DNA from: Achromobacter deleyi
GTDB taxonomy: Bacteria > Pseudomonadota > Gammaproteobacteria > Burkholderiales > Burkholderiaceae_B
Direction: 5' to 3'
NCBI RefSeq assembly: GCF_902859705.1
Contig: NZ_CADIJO010000014.1
Span: 62,001-126,000, forward strand
Length of the DNA stretch: 64,000 nt
The notes beneath the pieces were generated by a model. It was not told the origin of the DNA. It worked only from the letters and a program-made list of their open reading frames with translations, and searched no databases. Made by a program: the position numbers and the translations under genes. Shown piece by piece: positions 54,022 to 62,540 of this stretch. The stretch's first letter is position 1; each line of letters begins with the position of its first letter.

Positions 54022-54366
54022 TACATATCGGCGGTTTGAGGCGCTGCTGCGGTGGCCTAATGCGGCGAGACTTGCGGGGCCCGTCAGTTGGGGCCGCGCG
54101 GGCGGCCCCGCCTAACTTACGCGGTGGTTGGGCGTCGTCACGATGACGCTGCGCGCTGGCCAAGAAAAGCGCTCTTGCCAGTGGTGGTGGCGAGCAAACG
54201 CCGCGACTCGTCTTTCTCTCTTCTCCACAAGCGCGCAGCGTCCCTGCCACACTTTCCAACGCCGCAATGCCAAACGTGGCCGCCCGCGCGGCCGCGGCTT
54301 GGCGGCCCTGCAGATTTCATGCCCTGACCACGGGTCGAGCGGCGCGACAAACCAAGACGCACGTAG
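54022..54366. other. Noncoding spacer between repeat copies B and C
   Basis: These 345 bp have no ORF of family resemblance. They contain a small GC palindrome (GGGGCCGC/GCGGCCCC) near 54087-54108. The two flanking repeats are in opposite orientation, so the segment is bracketed by inverted repeats. I see no transposase remnant, tRNA or promoter. Confidence 0.5.
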
Positions 54367-54524
54367 CCCCTGGCGGTGGTGGCTTGCTGAGTGGGCAACC
54401 TCGATGCGCCCGAGGGAATCTGAAGGGAGCCGAAGGCGGACGAAGATGACGACGGGGCAGTCCGGAGCGAAGGCTCCGGACCGCAATCGTGGGCGCCCAC
54501 TCAGCAAGCCACCACCGCCAGGGG
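54367..54524 (+). repeat. Palindromic repeat element, copy C
   Basis: The core at 54397-54494 (98 bp) is nearly identical to copy B's core without its insertion and shares the same landmarks as copy A. It is closed by a perfect 30-bp inverted repeat, 54367-54396 with 54495-54524, whose sequence differs from those of A and B. Just outside the right arm, CGACCTACGAAGA also follows copy A (about 152-164). Just outside the left arm, GTAGC also flanks copy B in the same relative orientation. The element lies past the 3' end of the leftward YeeE-type gene. Confidence 0.9.
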
Positions 54525-54574
54525 CGACCTACGAAGAGATAACGCCACGATTCACGATGACCCGCGACAAACCA

Positions 54575-55876
54575 TCACCGACTAGGCCGCAACTTCAACG
54601 CCACCCAGATGCCCGCCAAGCACGCCACACCGAAGATCCAACCTGACAACGCACCCGCCATCACCCCCGACAGCAATGTCCCGACCGTGCACCCCAATGC
54701 TGTCATCCCGCCCCACCCCATCAAGACGCCACCAGTAAAGTTACGCGCCACCTCCCGCCAGCCTGGCAGTTTTGGCCGGAATGCGCCTGCTGCCAAAGCC
54801 GCTGCCCAGGCGCCGATCACCAATCCTAGAACGAATGTGCCGTTGTTCGAGAGTAGTGCTTGCTTGACCGCGGTCGCGCAGCCCGCGAACGTGTCCAGGC
54901 CTTCCAGGCGGGATGGCAGCCAGCCCGCGCTGGAGGCCGCCGTGCGGGCCATGCTGCCCAGCTCGGCCGTCACGCCCAACGGGGCGATGCGCAGGTAGGC
55001 GATCACGCCGATGAAGGCCACCAGCACGCCGCCGATGGCAGGCGACCAGCGGTCTTCCAGCACGGTGCGCCAGAGTGGCACGGTGCCGCTTTGGGGCAAG
55101 GCCACATTGCCGGATTGGGCGTTCCCCGACAGCGACACGGAGTCGTTAGACGTCGGTGGAATCCGTGCCGTCGTCCCCAGCCCTGCGCGGCCGAGCCTGC
55201 TCAGCGTCAACGCCAACAGTGCCAGCGCCGCGCATTGCAACAGCGCCGTGCCGCCGTATCCCAGATGGCGGGGCAGCCAGATGACCGGCGCTTCCTGGAT
55301 CATCGCCAGGTACAGCGTGTTCCAGGTGGCGAAACCCAGCATGAAGCCCACGGCTGCGCCCAGCAGCGCGAATGGTGATGCCAGTGCGCCCTCGCCCAGG
55401 CGATAGAAATGGGCGCTGATGCATGAGCCCGAGATTCGCATGCCGATGCCAAATGTGAAGGCGCCGGCGACCAGCGCCAGGCTGATCGGACCGATGTGAG
55501 CGCCGGGCGGTAGACGCTCGGGGCCAGGCACCGGCAGGAACGCGCCGAATACGGCGTGGTAGCCCAGCGTGCCGACCGCCAGCGCGATCAGTACCGCGTA
55601 GGCGCCGCGCGGGTCGCGGCGTTCGATGGCGTCGCGGGCGATGCAGTAAAAGCAGAAGCGCGAGCGTTGCAGGACGATGCCGAACGCTGCGCCCAGCAGC
55701 AGCGACAACGACAGGTTGCGGCCGCCATCGGGCAGCGGTGCGAGCTGCCAGGCGGCGAGAAACACCGCCGCCAACAGCGTGGCGGCGGCCGTGTAGCGCA
55801 GGGCCGCATGGGCCGACGGCACGGCATCATGCTGCGCCGCCGTCCCCGGCGGCGCGGAGTATCCCGGAACGCTCAC
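54575..55876 (-). CDS. YeeE/YedE family sulfur-compound transporter
   Basis: This is a 433-residue inner membrane protein with two repeats of the YeeE/YedE fold (PF04143). The conserved cysteines lie in LQRSRFCFYCIARDAI, RISGSCIS, FAGCATAVKQALLSNNGTF and MTALGCTVGTLLSGV. Characterised relatives import thiosulfate. A polar linker (around residues 245-280) separates the halves. A GTG at 55876, 2 bp before the sulfurtransferase stop, is taken as start; no ATG precedes the first membrane span. Coupling to a periplasmic rhodanese suggests uptake of a sulfane-sulfur compound. Confidence 0.85.
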   Translation of the reverse strand: MSVPGYSAPPGTAAQHDAVPSAHAALRYTAAATLLAAVFLAAWQLAPLPDGGRNLSLSLLLGAAFGIVLQRSRFCFYCIARDAIERRDPRGAYAVLIALAVGTLGYHAVFGAFLPVPGPERLPPGAHIGPISLALVAGAFTFGIGMRISGSCISAHFYRLGEGALASPFALLGAAVGFMLGFATWNTLYLAMIQEAPVIWLPRHLGYGGTALLQCAALALLALTLSRLGRAGLGTTARIPPTSNDSVSLSGNAQSGNVALPQSGTVPLWRTVLEDRWSPAIGGVLVAFIGVIAYLRIAPLGVTAELGSMARTAASSAGWLPSRLEGLDTFAGCATAVKQALLSNNGTFVLGLVIGAWAAALAAGAFRPKLPGWREVARNFTGGVLMGWGGMTALGCTVGTLLSGVMAGALSGWIFGVACLAGIWVALKLRPSR

Positions 55877-55877
55877 C

Positions 55878-56807
55878 TTACGTCTTGCCCCATACCGTGC
55901 CGGACGGATTGCTGATCGGCGAGCCGACGCTGTTGCCGTATTCCGTCCACGAGCCGTCGTAGTTGCGTACGTCGTAGCCCAGCAGCTTGCGCAGCGCGAA
56001 CCAGGAATGGCTGGAGCGTTCGCCGATGCGGCAGTAGGTGATGATGGGCTTCGTGCCATCCACGCCCACGGCCTGGTAGATGGCGCGCAGCTCGTCGGCG
56101 GACTTGAAGGTGCCGTCTTCGGCGACCAGCTTGCTCCAGGTCACGTTGACCGCGCCAGGTACGTGGCCGGCGCGTACCGCCAGTTCGGGCACGCCGTTGG
56201 GCGCGAAGATCTTGCCGTTGTATTCGTCGGCCGAGCGGATGTCCACCAGCACGCCCTGCTTGTCCTTGCGGGCCACGGCCAGCACGTCCTGCAGATGGGC
56301 GCGCAGCGCGGGGTTGGCGTCCTTGATGCGGACGTTGCCGGCGGCGTGGGTCTTCGCGCTGGTCGAGAGCGGGCGGCCTTCGGCTTCCCACTTCTTGCGG
56401 CCGCCGTCCAGGATCTTCACGTTGTCGATGCCGTAGATGTCGAAGATCCAGGCGCCCCAGGCGGCGAACCAGTTGTTGTTGTCGCCGTACAGCACGGTGG
56501 TGGTGTCGGTGTTGATGCCGGTGCGTTCCAGCAGCCCCTGGAACTGCTTGGGCGGGGCGATGTCGCGGTTGACGGTGTCGACCAGGTCGGTGTGCCAGTT
56601 CACGTTGCTGGCGCCGGGGATGTGGCCGCGTTCGAACAGGCCGGGGTTGACGCTGACTTCGACCACGCGCACCTTGGGGTCGTTCAGGTTCTTTTCCAGC
56701 CACTCGGTGGTGACCAGGAACTTGGCGTGCTGCGCCGTGGCGGGAAACGCCAGCAGGCTGGCCAGCGCGGCGAAGGCGCCCGCCAGCAGTTTGGATAGGG
56801 ACATCAT
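55878..56807 (-). CDS. Periplasmic thiosulfate/3-mercaptopyruvate-type sulfurtransferase
   Basis: This is a 309-residue two-domain rhodanese. A signal peptide (MMSLSKLLAGAFAALASLLA, cleavage near ATAQ) directs it to the periplasm, unlike cytoplasmic SseA. The N-terminal inactive domain includes LERGHIPGASNVNW-type motifs, and the C-terminal domain has the catalytic cysteine loop ITYCRIGERSSHSW. It immediately precedes the YeeE/YedE gene (the two stops and starts nearly touch), so it may process sulfur before import. It lies 90 bp after the dioxygenase-rhodanese fusion gene. Confidence 0.9.
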   Translation of the reverse strand: MMSLSKLLAGAFAALASLLAFPATAQHAKFLVTTEWLEKNLNDPKVRVVEVSVNPGLFERGHIPGASNVNWHTDLVDTVNRDIAPPKQFQGLLERTGINTDTTTVLYGDNNNWFAAWGAWIFDIYGIDNVKILDGGRKKWEAEGRPLSTSAKTHAAGNVRIKDANPALRAHLQDVLAVARKDKQGVLVDIRSADEYNGKIFAPNGVPELAVRAGHVPGAVNVTWSKLVAEDGTFKSADELRAIYQAVGVDGTKPIITYCRIGERSSHSWFALRKLLGYDVRNYDGSWTEYGNSVGSPISNPSGTVWGKT

Positions 56808-56897
56808 GTTCTCCGGAAGCAGGCGCGAACAGGCCTGGGAATCCGGAGAATATGTGTTCAGCTTACAGTCAGGAACAACTTTGTAGGCATAACCTGA

Positions 56898-59111
56898 TTA
56901 CTGGGATGCGATCAGCCGGATGTCTGCGCTGCCGTCGCGTTCCAGTTGCGCCACCAGGCCCAGTTCCCAGTCCAGGTAGTCGCGAAAGCCCTGGTCGCGG
57001 GCCGACAGGTCGTCGAACAGGTACGGGCTGATGCTTTGGTCGTCGTCGCCAGTCAGCACGCCGTCGGCGCCCTTGCCCAGCGCCAGGCCCTGGGCCTGCC
57101 AGGCGCGGGTGCCGCCCAGCAGGTAACGCACCGGCCGTCCGGTGCGCCAGGCCAGGTCGGCCGCGACCACGCTGGCCAGCACGCCATCGGGCGACGTCAG
57201 CACGATGGCGCGCTGCGTGTCGGTCGGCAGGAATTCCTGCAGGCGGTCGGGCGCGGCGTAGCGGGCGCCGGACACGTGGCCCCGTTCGTAGGCCAGGCGC
57301 GATTCGACGTCGAACACGTCCACCTCGCCCGCATCGAGCGCGGCTTGCAGCGCCTGGGCGCGCAGGGCCGGCGCGTCGGGCCGGTGGCGCAGTACGCGGC
57401 GCGGTTCCGCACCGCGTTCCAATGCCGCCAGGGCCGGCGGCTGGTACAGGTAGACCTCGACCGCGCCCAGTTGCGCCAGCCAGGCGCCGGTGGTCTGCGC
57501 CCGCACGCCGTCCCAGTCCACCAGCACCACGCGCGCACGGCGCGTGGCCAGGTATTCGTCGGTGGCCTGCACCAGCTGGCCGCCGGGCGCCCAGCGCCAG
57601 CCTGGCAGGTGGCCCGTTTCATATTCTTCGCGCGTGCGCACGTCGAACTTGTACAGCGTGCGCGACGCCTGCTCGGCCTCGAAGGCTTGCAGCGTGGCCG
57701 CGTCGATGTAGCCGATGCCGGCGCGCTGCGCCACGTCGCGGGCCTGCTCGCGGGCGGCGGCGATGCTGTCGGCCGACGGTTCCGGCAACGCCGCCTGGCG
57801 GCCATAGGCCAGCTCGCGGCCGGACAGCAGCCATTCCATGGTGCCGTTGCGCAGCGAGGCCACACGGTTGGGAATGCCGGCGTCGATCAGCGTCTGGGCG
57901 CCGACGATGCTGCGCGTGCGGCCGGCACAGTTCACCACCACGAAGGTCTTGGGGTCCGGCGCCAGTTCGCGGATGCGATAGACCAGCTCGGCGCCCGGCA
58001 GGCTGTGCGAGAACGGCAGCGTGAAGTTGTGGAATTCCTCGGGCGTGCGGCTGTCGACCACCACGATGTCGTCGCCGCGGGCCACGCGCTCATGCAGTTC
58101 ATCGACGTCGATCCACGGGGTGTGCTTCTCGTGTTCGATGACTTCGCCGAACGCCTTGCTGGGCACGTTGGTGCCCGAGAACAGTTCGCGCCCTTCTTGT
58201 TCCCAGGCGTCGGTGCCGCCGGCCAGCACCGAGATATCGGTCCAGCCCAGCCGCGTCAGCTTGGCGGCGGCCTGGTGCGCCAGCGTTTCGTCGTCGTCGA
58301 CCAGCACGATGCGGGTGTCGCGGCGCGGCACCAGGCGGTCGGCCAGCACTTCCAGGCGCCACAACGGCGCGGGCACGGCGTACAGCAGGTGGCGGCGGGC
58401 GTAGCGGCCGGCCTCGCGCACGTCCAGCACCGCGATTTCGGCTTCGCCGCGCAGTTCGGCCTGCAGGCCCGCGGCCGACAGGCGTGCATGGTAGATGGCG
58501 GCCGGCGGCGAAAACGTGCGGTACGCACCGCCTGCGGTGCTTTCGAACACCACGCGGCCGTGCAGGCGATCCAGCGCCAGGCCATAGAAGTGCAGGTGCG
58601 CGCCGGGCGCGTCGTCGACCAGTTCGATGGTGTGCACGTCGTTCGGGCCCAGCACGATGGAATTTCCCGGGCCCACGTCAACGCGGCGCACGTGGGTCAG
58701 CACGTCGCGGCCCGGTTCGGTGCCGGCGCTGCGGGCATAGACCTCGTTGCGCTCGTTGCCGGATACGCCGGCAATGATGGCCCAGGTGGTGTGGTCGTGC
58801 GGCGGCTGGGCCTTGCCCGCTTCGCCCAGCGACAGGTACAGCGCATAGCCGCCGTCCACGTCTTCGGCCAGCCGGTAGATCGACGTGGGGCGGCCCGGCA
58901 CCACGGCAAAGGCGTCGGCGGGAAACAGTTCGCGGCGGCGGCCCAGGGCTTCGAGCAACGTGGCCACGCGGGCCAATTGGTCGGGCGTGGCCTGGCGCGG
59001 GTCCGGCGCCACGGCCTTGACCTGGGCGATGAAGTCGCGCACGGCCTGGGCGCGCGCGCTGTCTTGGGAAGTCGAGGTGGCGGCAGCGGCCGCGTGCAAA
59101 GAAGTGCTCAT
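56898..59111 (-). CDS. Thiol dioxygenase-like domain fused to four rhodanese domains
   Basis: This is a 737-residue cytoplasmic protein. Residues ~20-200 form a cysteine-dioxygenase-like cupin with metal ligands in PPHDHTTWAI (His105, His107) and HLHFYG (His172/174). Four rhodanese-like domains follow at about 220-315, 335-435, 465-555 and 585-690. Only the second has a catalytic cysteine (Cys395 in VVNCAGRTRS). The equivalent loops of the others read VDDDETL, VDWDGVR and TSPDGVL. The start at 59111 gives MSTSLHAAAA. It lies between a CysB-like regulator and the periplasmic rhodanese. Oxidation of a thiol or persulfide with handling of sulfane sulfur is the likely theme. Confidence 0.85.
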   Translation of the reverse strand: MSTSLHAAAAATSTSQDSARAQAVRDFIAQVKAVAPDPRQATPDQLARVATLLEALGRRRELFPADAFAVVPGRPTSIYRLAEDVDGGYALYLSLGEAGKAQPPHDHTTWAIIAGVSGNERNEVYARSAGTEPGRDVLTHVRRVDVGPGNSIVLGPNDVHTIELVDDAPGAHLHFYGLALDRLHGRVVFESTAGGAYRTFSPPAAIYHARLSAAGLQAELRGEAEIAVLDVREAGRYARRHLLYAVPAPLWRLEVLADRLVPRRDTRIVLVDDDETLAHQAAAKLTRLGWTDISVLAGGTDAWEQEGRELFSGTNVPSKAFGEVIEHEKHTPWIDVDELHERVARGDDIVVVDSRTPEEFHNFTLPFSHSLPGAELVYRIRELAPDPKTFVVVNCAGRTRSIVGAQTLIDAGIPNRVASLRNGTMEWLLSGRELAYGRQAALPEPSADSIAAAREQARDVAQRAGIGYIDAATLQAFEAEQASRTLYKFDVRTREEYETGHLPGWRWAPGGQLVQATDEYLATRRARVVLVDWDGVRAQTTGAWLAQLGAVEVYLYQPPALAALERGAEPRRVLRHRPDAPALRAQALQAALDAGEVDVFDVESRLAYERGHVSGARYAAPDRLQEFLPTDTQRAIVLTSPDGVLASVVAADLAWRTGRPVRYLLGGTRAWQAQGLALGKGADGVLTGDDDQSISPYLFDDLSARDQGFRDYLDWELGLVAQLERDGSADIRLIASQ

Positions 59112-59224
59112 GGGATGGCCCGGAATTCCTAGGTTGAAGAACCGGACCAGCCTACGTCCGCGCCCCGGCGCGGACAACGTAGAAATGCGTCTATGGATAT
59201 GCGGCCGATGCACGGCCTTGCCGT

Positions 59225-60154
59225 TCAGTCCTCGCCCTTGAGCGCCTGGTCCACCACCGCGCGCGTCAGCGTCGGCACGAACATCTCGATGAAATGGAAC
59301 GCGTAGCCGCGCAGCCAGGCGCCACGGCGGATCGCCAGCCGGGTCAGGTTGATCTCGAACAGGTGGCGCGCGTCGATGGCGCACAGGCGCGTATCGCGCT
59401 CGGCATCCCAGGCCACGGCGGCCACGATGCCCACGCCCAGTTCCAGTTCGACGTAGGTCTTGATCACGTCCGCATCCATCGCGGTCATGACGATGTCCGG
59501 GGTGATGCCGGCGCGCGCAAAGGCTTCGTCGATGTGCGCCCGCCCCGTGTAGCCGCGCCCATAGGTGATGATGGGGTAACGCGACAGCTGCGACAGGCTG
59601 ATGCCGCCCTCGTGCGCGCTGAGCGGATGGCCCTTTGGCACGATGATGCTGTGGCTCCAGCGGTAGCACGGCAGGTTCAGCAGGCCCGGATAATCGGCCA
59701 CCGCCTCGGTCGCCACGCCGATGTCGGCCTCGCCTTCCAGCAGCATTTCCGAGACCTGCTTGGGCGAGCCCTGGTGCAGGTGCAGCACCACCTCGGGGTA
59801 GCGCTGGCGAAATTCCTTGATGACCGGCGGCAAGGCGTAGCGGGCCTGCGAATGGGTCGCGGCAATCGACAGCACGCCCGTGCGGCTGTCGGCGTATTCG
59901 GCGCCCGCATGGCGGATGTTGTCGGCGCATTGCAGGATCTGCTCGACCAGCGGCAGGATCAGTTCGCCAGGCGGGGTCAGGCCGATCAGGCGTTTGCCCG
60001 AGCGCACGAAGATGTCCACGCCCACCTCTTCTTCCAGTTCGCGGATCTGGCGGCTGACGCCGGGCTGCGAGGTATGCAGGCTTTCCGACACGTCGGTCAG
60101 GTTGAAATCACGGCGCACCGTTTCGCGCACGGAACGCAATTGCTGGAAGTTCAT
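59225..60154 (-). CDS. cysB: CysB-like LysR regulator of sulfur metabolism
   Basis: This is a 309-residue LysR regulator of the CysB/Cbl subgroup. The N terminus MNFQQLRSVRETVRRDFNLT followed by DVSESLHTSQPGVSRQIRELE and IFVRSGKRLIGLTPPG is diagnostic. The effector domain has TTHSQARYALP-type features (AATHSQARYALPPVIKEF). CysB proteins activate sulfate and cysteine assimilation under sulfur limitation. It sits in the middle of a sulfur gene block and probably controls it. It could be a Cbl-type paralogue rather than the genome's main CysB. Confidence 0.88.
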   Translation of the reverse strand: MNFQQLRSVRETVRRDFNLTDVSESLHTSQPGVSRQIRELEEEVGVDIFVRSGKRLIGLTPPGELILPLVEQILQCADNIRHAGAEYADSRTGVLSIAATHSQARYALPPVIKEFRQRYPEVVLHLHQGSPKQVSEMLLEGEADIGVATEAVADYPGLLNLPCYRWSHSIIVPKGHPLSAHEGGISLSQLSRYPIITYGRGYTGRAHIDEAFARAGITPDIVMTAMDADVIKTYVELELGVGIVAAVAWDAERDTRLCAIDARHLFEINLTRLAIRRGAWLRGYAFHFIEMFVPTLTRAVVDQALKGED

Positions 60155-60209
60155 GGATTCGCTGGGGCCTGAAGGTACCGGATTGAACCGGAAAACGCCT
60201 TGCCCGGCC

Positions 60210-60557
60210 CTAGCCGAGAAAGGCCAGTTGGTTGCCGGAGGGGTCTTTGACGTACATGACGCGCTGGCCGGCGTCAGGCAGCGAACAGACGGGGTGATAG
60301 CCCGCATTGCGCAGGCGCAGCAGGATGTCGTCGTAGGCGCGGGTCTTGATGGCCAGGTAGTCGGGCTTGACCTCGCGGCTGACCTCGGCCACCGGCGACA
60401 GCGACAGGGTCGCATCGCCCAGGGCGAACAGCAGCTGGCCGCCCGGGGCGGGCACTTCGTCCAGCCCGATGGCGCCGCGGTAGAACTCGCGTACCGCGTC
60501 CAGCCGCCGCGCCACAAAGGAAAGCTGTACCGAACCGATGGATGAAATAGTAGACAT
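60210..60557 (-). CDS. VOC superfamily (glyoxalase-like) protein
   Basis: This is a 115-residue single-domain vicinal-oxygen-chelate protein. The fold pattern is visible in VQLSFVARRLDAVREFYRGA and the C-terminal VMYVKDPSGNQLAFLG, with the end Asp-Pro-x-Gly-Asn typical of the family. The usual metal ligands are not complete, so a binding rather than catalytic role is possible. It lies 55 bp upstream of the cysB-like gene on the same strand, after the PLP enzyme. Substrate unknown. Confidence 0.8.
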   Translation of the reverse strand: MSTISSIGSVQLSFVARRLDAVREFYRGAIGLDEVPAPGGQLLFALGDATLSLSPVAEVSREVKPDYLAIKTRAYDDILLRLRNAGYHPVCSLPDAGQRVMYVKDPSGNQLAFLG

Positions 60558-60679
60558 GCCCTGCCGCCGACCGTGGAACAAGGCAAATTCTAGTACCCGG
60601 GGGTACAACCGGACAAAGAGGTTGTAATTGCTTCTACATAATCAGAAACCCTTAAGACACGGAGTCATTTGCATATGCG

Positions 60680-61888
60680 TCAGGCGCTGCGGCGCAGGCT
60701 CTCGCGCACCACGCCAAAGGCCCGGTCCAGGTCGCCCACCAGGTCCAGCGGATGCTCCAGGCCGATGTGCAGGCGCACCACTTCGCCCGCCCCTTCCCAG
60801 AAGCTGTGCTCGGCCAGGCGCTCGGGCGCGGCTTGCAGCGCCAGGCTTTCATAGCCGCCCCACGAGGCGCCGATCGAAAAGTAGCGCAGCGCATCGATGA
60901 AGCGCGCCGCCGCGCCCGGCTGCCCTGCCGGAAACGCAAACGACACCAGGCCGCTTGCGCCGCTGAAATCGCGTTGCCACAATGCGTGGCCGGGGTCGCC
61001 CGGCAGCGCCGGGTAGAACACCCGCGCCACGTCGGCATGGCGCGACAGGTATTCGGCCACGCTCAGCGCGTTCTGGTGATGGCGTGCCAGGCGCACGTCC
61101 AGCGTGCGGATGCCGCGCAGCGTCAGGTAGGCATCGTCCGCGCCTACCGCCAGGCCCAGCGCGTCGTAGGTGGCGCCGATGCGCTGCGCCAGTTCGGCGC
61201 TGTCGACCGTGACCACGCCCATCATCACGTCCGAATGGCCCGCCAGGTACTTGGTGGCGGCCTGGATGGAGATGTTCGCGCCCAGCGCCAGCGGCTGGTA
61301 GTACAGGCCGCCGCTCCAGGTGTTGTCGGTGGCCACCAGCACGCCATGGCGGCGCGCGGTGGCGGCCAGGGCCGGCAGGTCCAGCACCTCGTACAGCAGC
61401 GAACTGGGCGATTCCAGGTACAGCAGGCGCGTGGTGGGACGAATCAGCGCTTCAAGATCGTCGCGGCCCGGCGAGAAGTACTGCACCTCGATGCCATAGC
61501 GCTGCAGCAGCGCCTTGTCGACCCGCCGCAGCGGCGAATAGACGCTGTCCGACACCAGCGCGTGTTCGCCCGGCGCCAGCGTCGCCAGCAGCACCAGCAC
61601 GATGGCCGACAGGCCCGACGGCGCCAGGATGCTGCGATAGCCGCCTTCCAGCGACGCCACCGCGGCTTCCAGGGCCTGATGTGTATCCAGGCCATGGCGG
61701 CCATAGGTGGCGACACGCTCGCCGGCCGCGCGCTGGCCGTTCAACGCCGCATGCGTGGCGGTGTCGGCAAAACGCACGGTGCTGGTGCGCACCACCGGCA
61801 CGTTCACCGGCCCGGCGCCGCCGCTCAGGTCGGGGCTGCCGGCGTGCACCAGGCGGGTCTGCACGTGGGCTTGGTCCAGGCCGCTCAT
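60680..61888 (-). CDS. Cys/Met-metabolism PLP-dependent enzyme (MetC-like C-S lyase)
   Basis: This is a 402-residue fold-type I PLP enzyme of the trans-sulfuration family. It has YGRHGLDTHQALEAAVASLE, SGLSAIVLVLLATLAPGE, VATDNTWSGGLYYQPLALGA and the PLP-lysine in IQAATKYLAGHSDVMMG. The features SDSVYSPLRR and the late RYFSIGASWGGYESLALQ fit cystathionine beta-lyase (MetC) best. Its start overlaps the stop of the thiol dioxygenase gene (ATGA). Release of thiol, pyruvate and ammonia from cystine- or cystathionine-type substrates would feed the dioxygenases. Confidence 0.88.
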   Translation of the reverse strand: MSGLDQAHVQTRLVHAGSPDLSGGAGPVNVPVVRTSTVRFADTATHAALNGQRAAGERVATYGRHGLDTHQALEAAVASLEGGYRSILAPSGLSAIVLVLLATLAPGEHALVSDSVYSPLRRVDKALLQRYGIEVQYFSPGRDDLEALIRPTTRLLYLESPSSLLYEVLDLPALAATARRHGVLVATDNTWSGGLYYQPLALGANISIQAATKYLAGHSDVMMGVVTVDSAELAQRIGATYDALGLAVGADDAYLTLRGIRTLDVRLARHHQNALSVAEYLSRHADVARVFYPALPGDPGHALWQRDFSGASGLVSFAFPAGQPGAAARFIDALRYFSIGASWGGYESLALQAAPERLAEHSFWEGAGEVVRLHIGLEHPLDLVGDLDRAFGVVRESLRRSA

Positions 61889-62511
61889 GCGCGCTGCTCC
61901 TGGCCGGGCTTCATCTGGGTAGCGTTGTAGTTCACGATCTCGCCGGTGGCCAGGTCGATGCCGATGCGGCCCGACAGGGTTTCCAGCGGCTGGCCATACA
62001 GGTGAAAGTGCAGCGTCGGTTCGTCGCCGGTCACGTGGATGCTGTGGATGTCGTCCGGCAGGAACGACACCGGCTGGCCCGGCTGCACCACCACTTCACG
62101 CACCTGCTCCAACGTGGCGCGGCCGGCCTGCGAGCCATCGTCGCTGCGGCGATAGACGCGGTTCAGTTCCTGCCCCGACAGCGCCACGATGGCCGCCCAG
62201 GTGGTGTGGTTGTGCGGCAAGGTGGTCTTGCCGGGGTTGATCGAATTCAGGTAAAGCGCCGGTTCGCCCGCGCCGTCGTCCGGGTTCAGGCGATAGCGGG
62301 TGGACGCGCCCACGCCCTGCCCCGGCGCGGGCGGCGGGAAGTCGGTCGCGGGAAACAGCGCCCGCTGCTCGGCCAGCTGTTCCAGGCGTTCGGTCACGCG
62401 GGCCAGCAGGTCACGGGTCAGCGGCGCGGCGGCCAGCAGGCCGCGGATGTCGGCCAGGGCGTCCTGCACCTGGCGGCGGCGTTCTTGGGAAACGGAAGTC
62501 TCGGTGGTCAT
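61885..62511 (-). CDS. Cysteine dioxygenase-like cupin protein
   Basis: This is a 208-residue stand-alone thiol dioxygenase-like protein, resembling the N-terminal domain of the fusion encoded at 56898-59111. The metal-binding motifs are LPHNHTTWAAIVALSG and LHFHLYGQPLETLSGR, with DDIHSIHVTG between. Related iron enzymes oxidise cysteine or 3-mercaptopropionate to sulfinates. The start at 62511 (MTTETSVSQ) was preferred to a start 11 residues upstream. It is coupled to the MetC-like gene and follows the ABC ATPase gene by 29 bp. Substrate is inferred only. Confidence 0.87.
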   Translation of the reverse strand: MTTETSVSQERRRQVQDALADIRGLLAAAPLTRDLLARVTERLEQLAEQRALFPATDFPPPAPGQGVGASTRYRLNPDDGAGEPALYLNSINPGKTTLPHNHTTWAAIVALSGQELNRVYRRSDDGSQAGRATLEQVREVVVQPGQPVSFLPDDIHSIHVTGDEPTLHFHLYGQPLETLSGRIGIDLATGEIVNYNATQMKPGQEQRA

Positions 62512-62540
62512 GGCGGTTCTCCGGAAGGTCGGAAAAAAGG

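Noticed and set aside
54087-54108. GC palindrome between repeats as a separate regulatory site
   Set aside because: Short GC-rich palindromes are common at this base composition, and nothing nearby would be controlled by it.
53848-54524. Repeats B and C as ordinary Rho-independent terminators or an insertion sequence
   Set aside because: The loops are about 100 nt with conserved internal structure and there is no T-run, which does not fit a terminator. There is no transposase ORF, no conserved terminal inverted repeat and no direct target duplication, which does not fit an insertion sequence.
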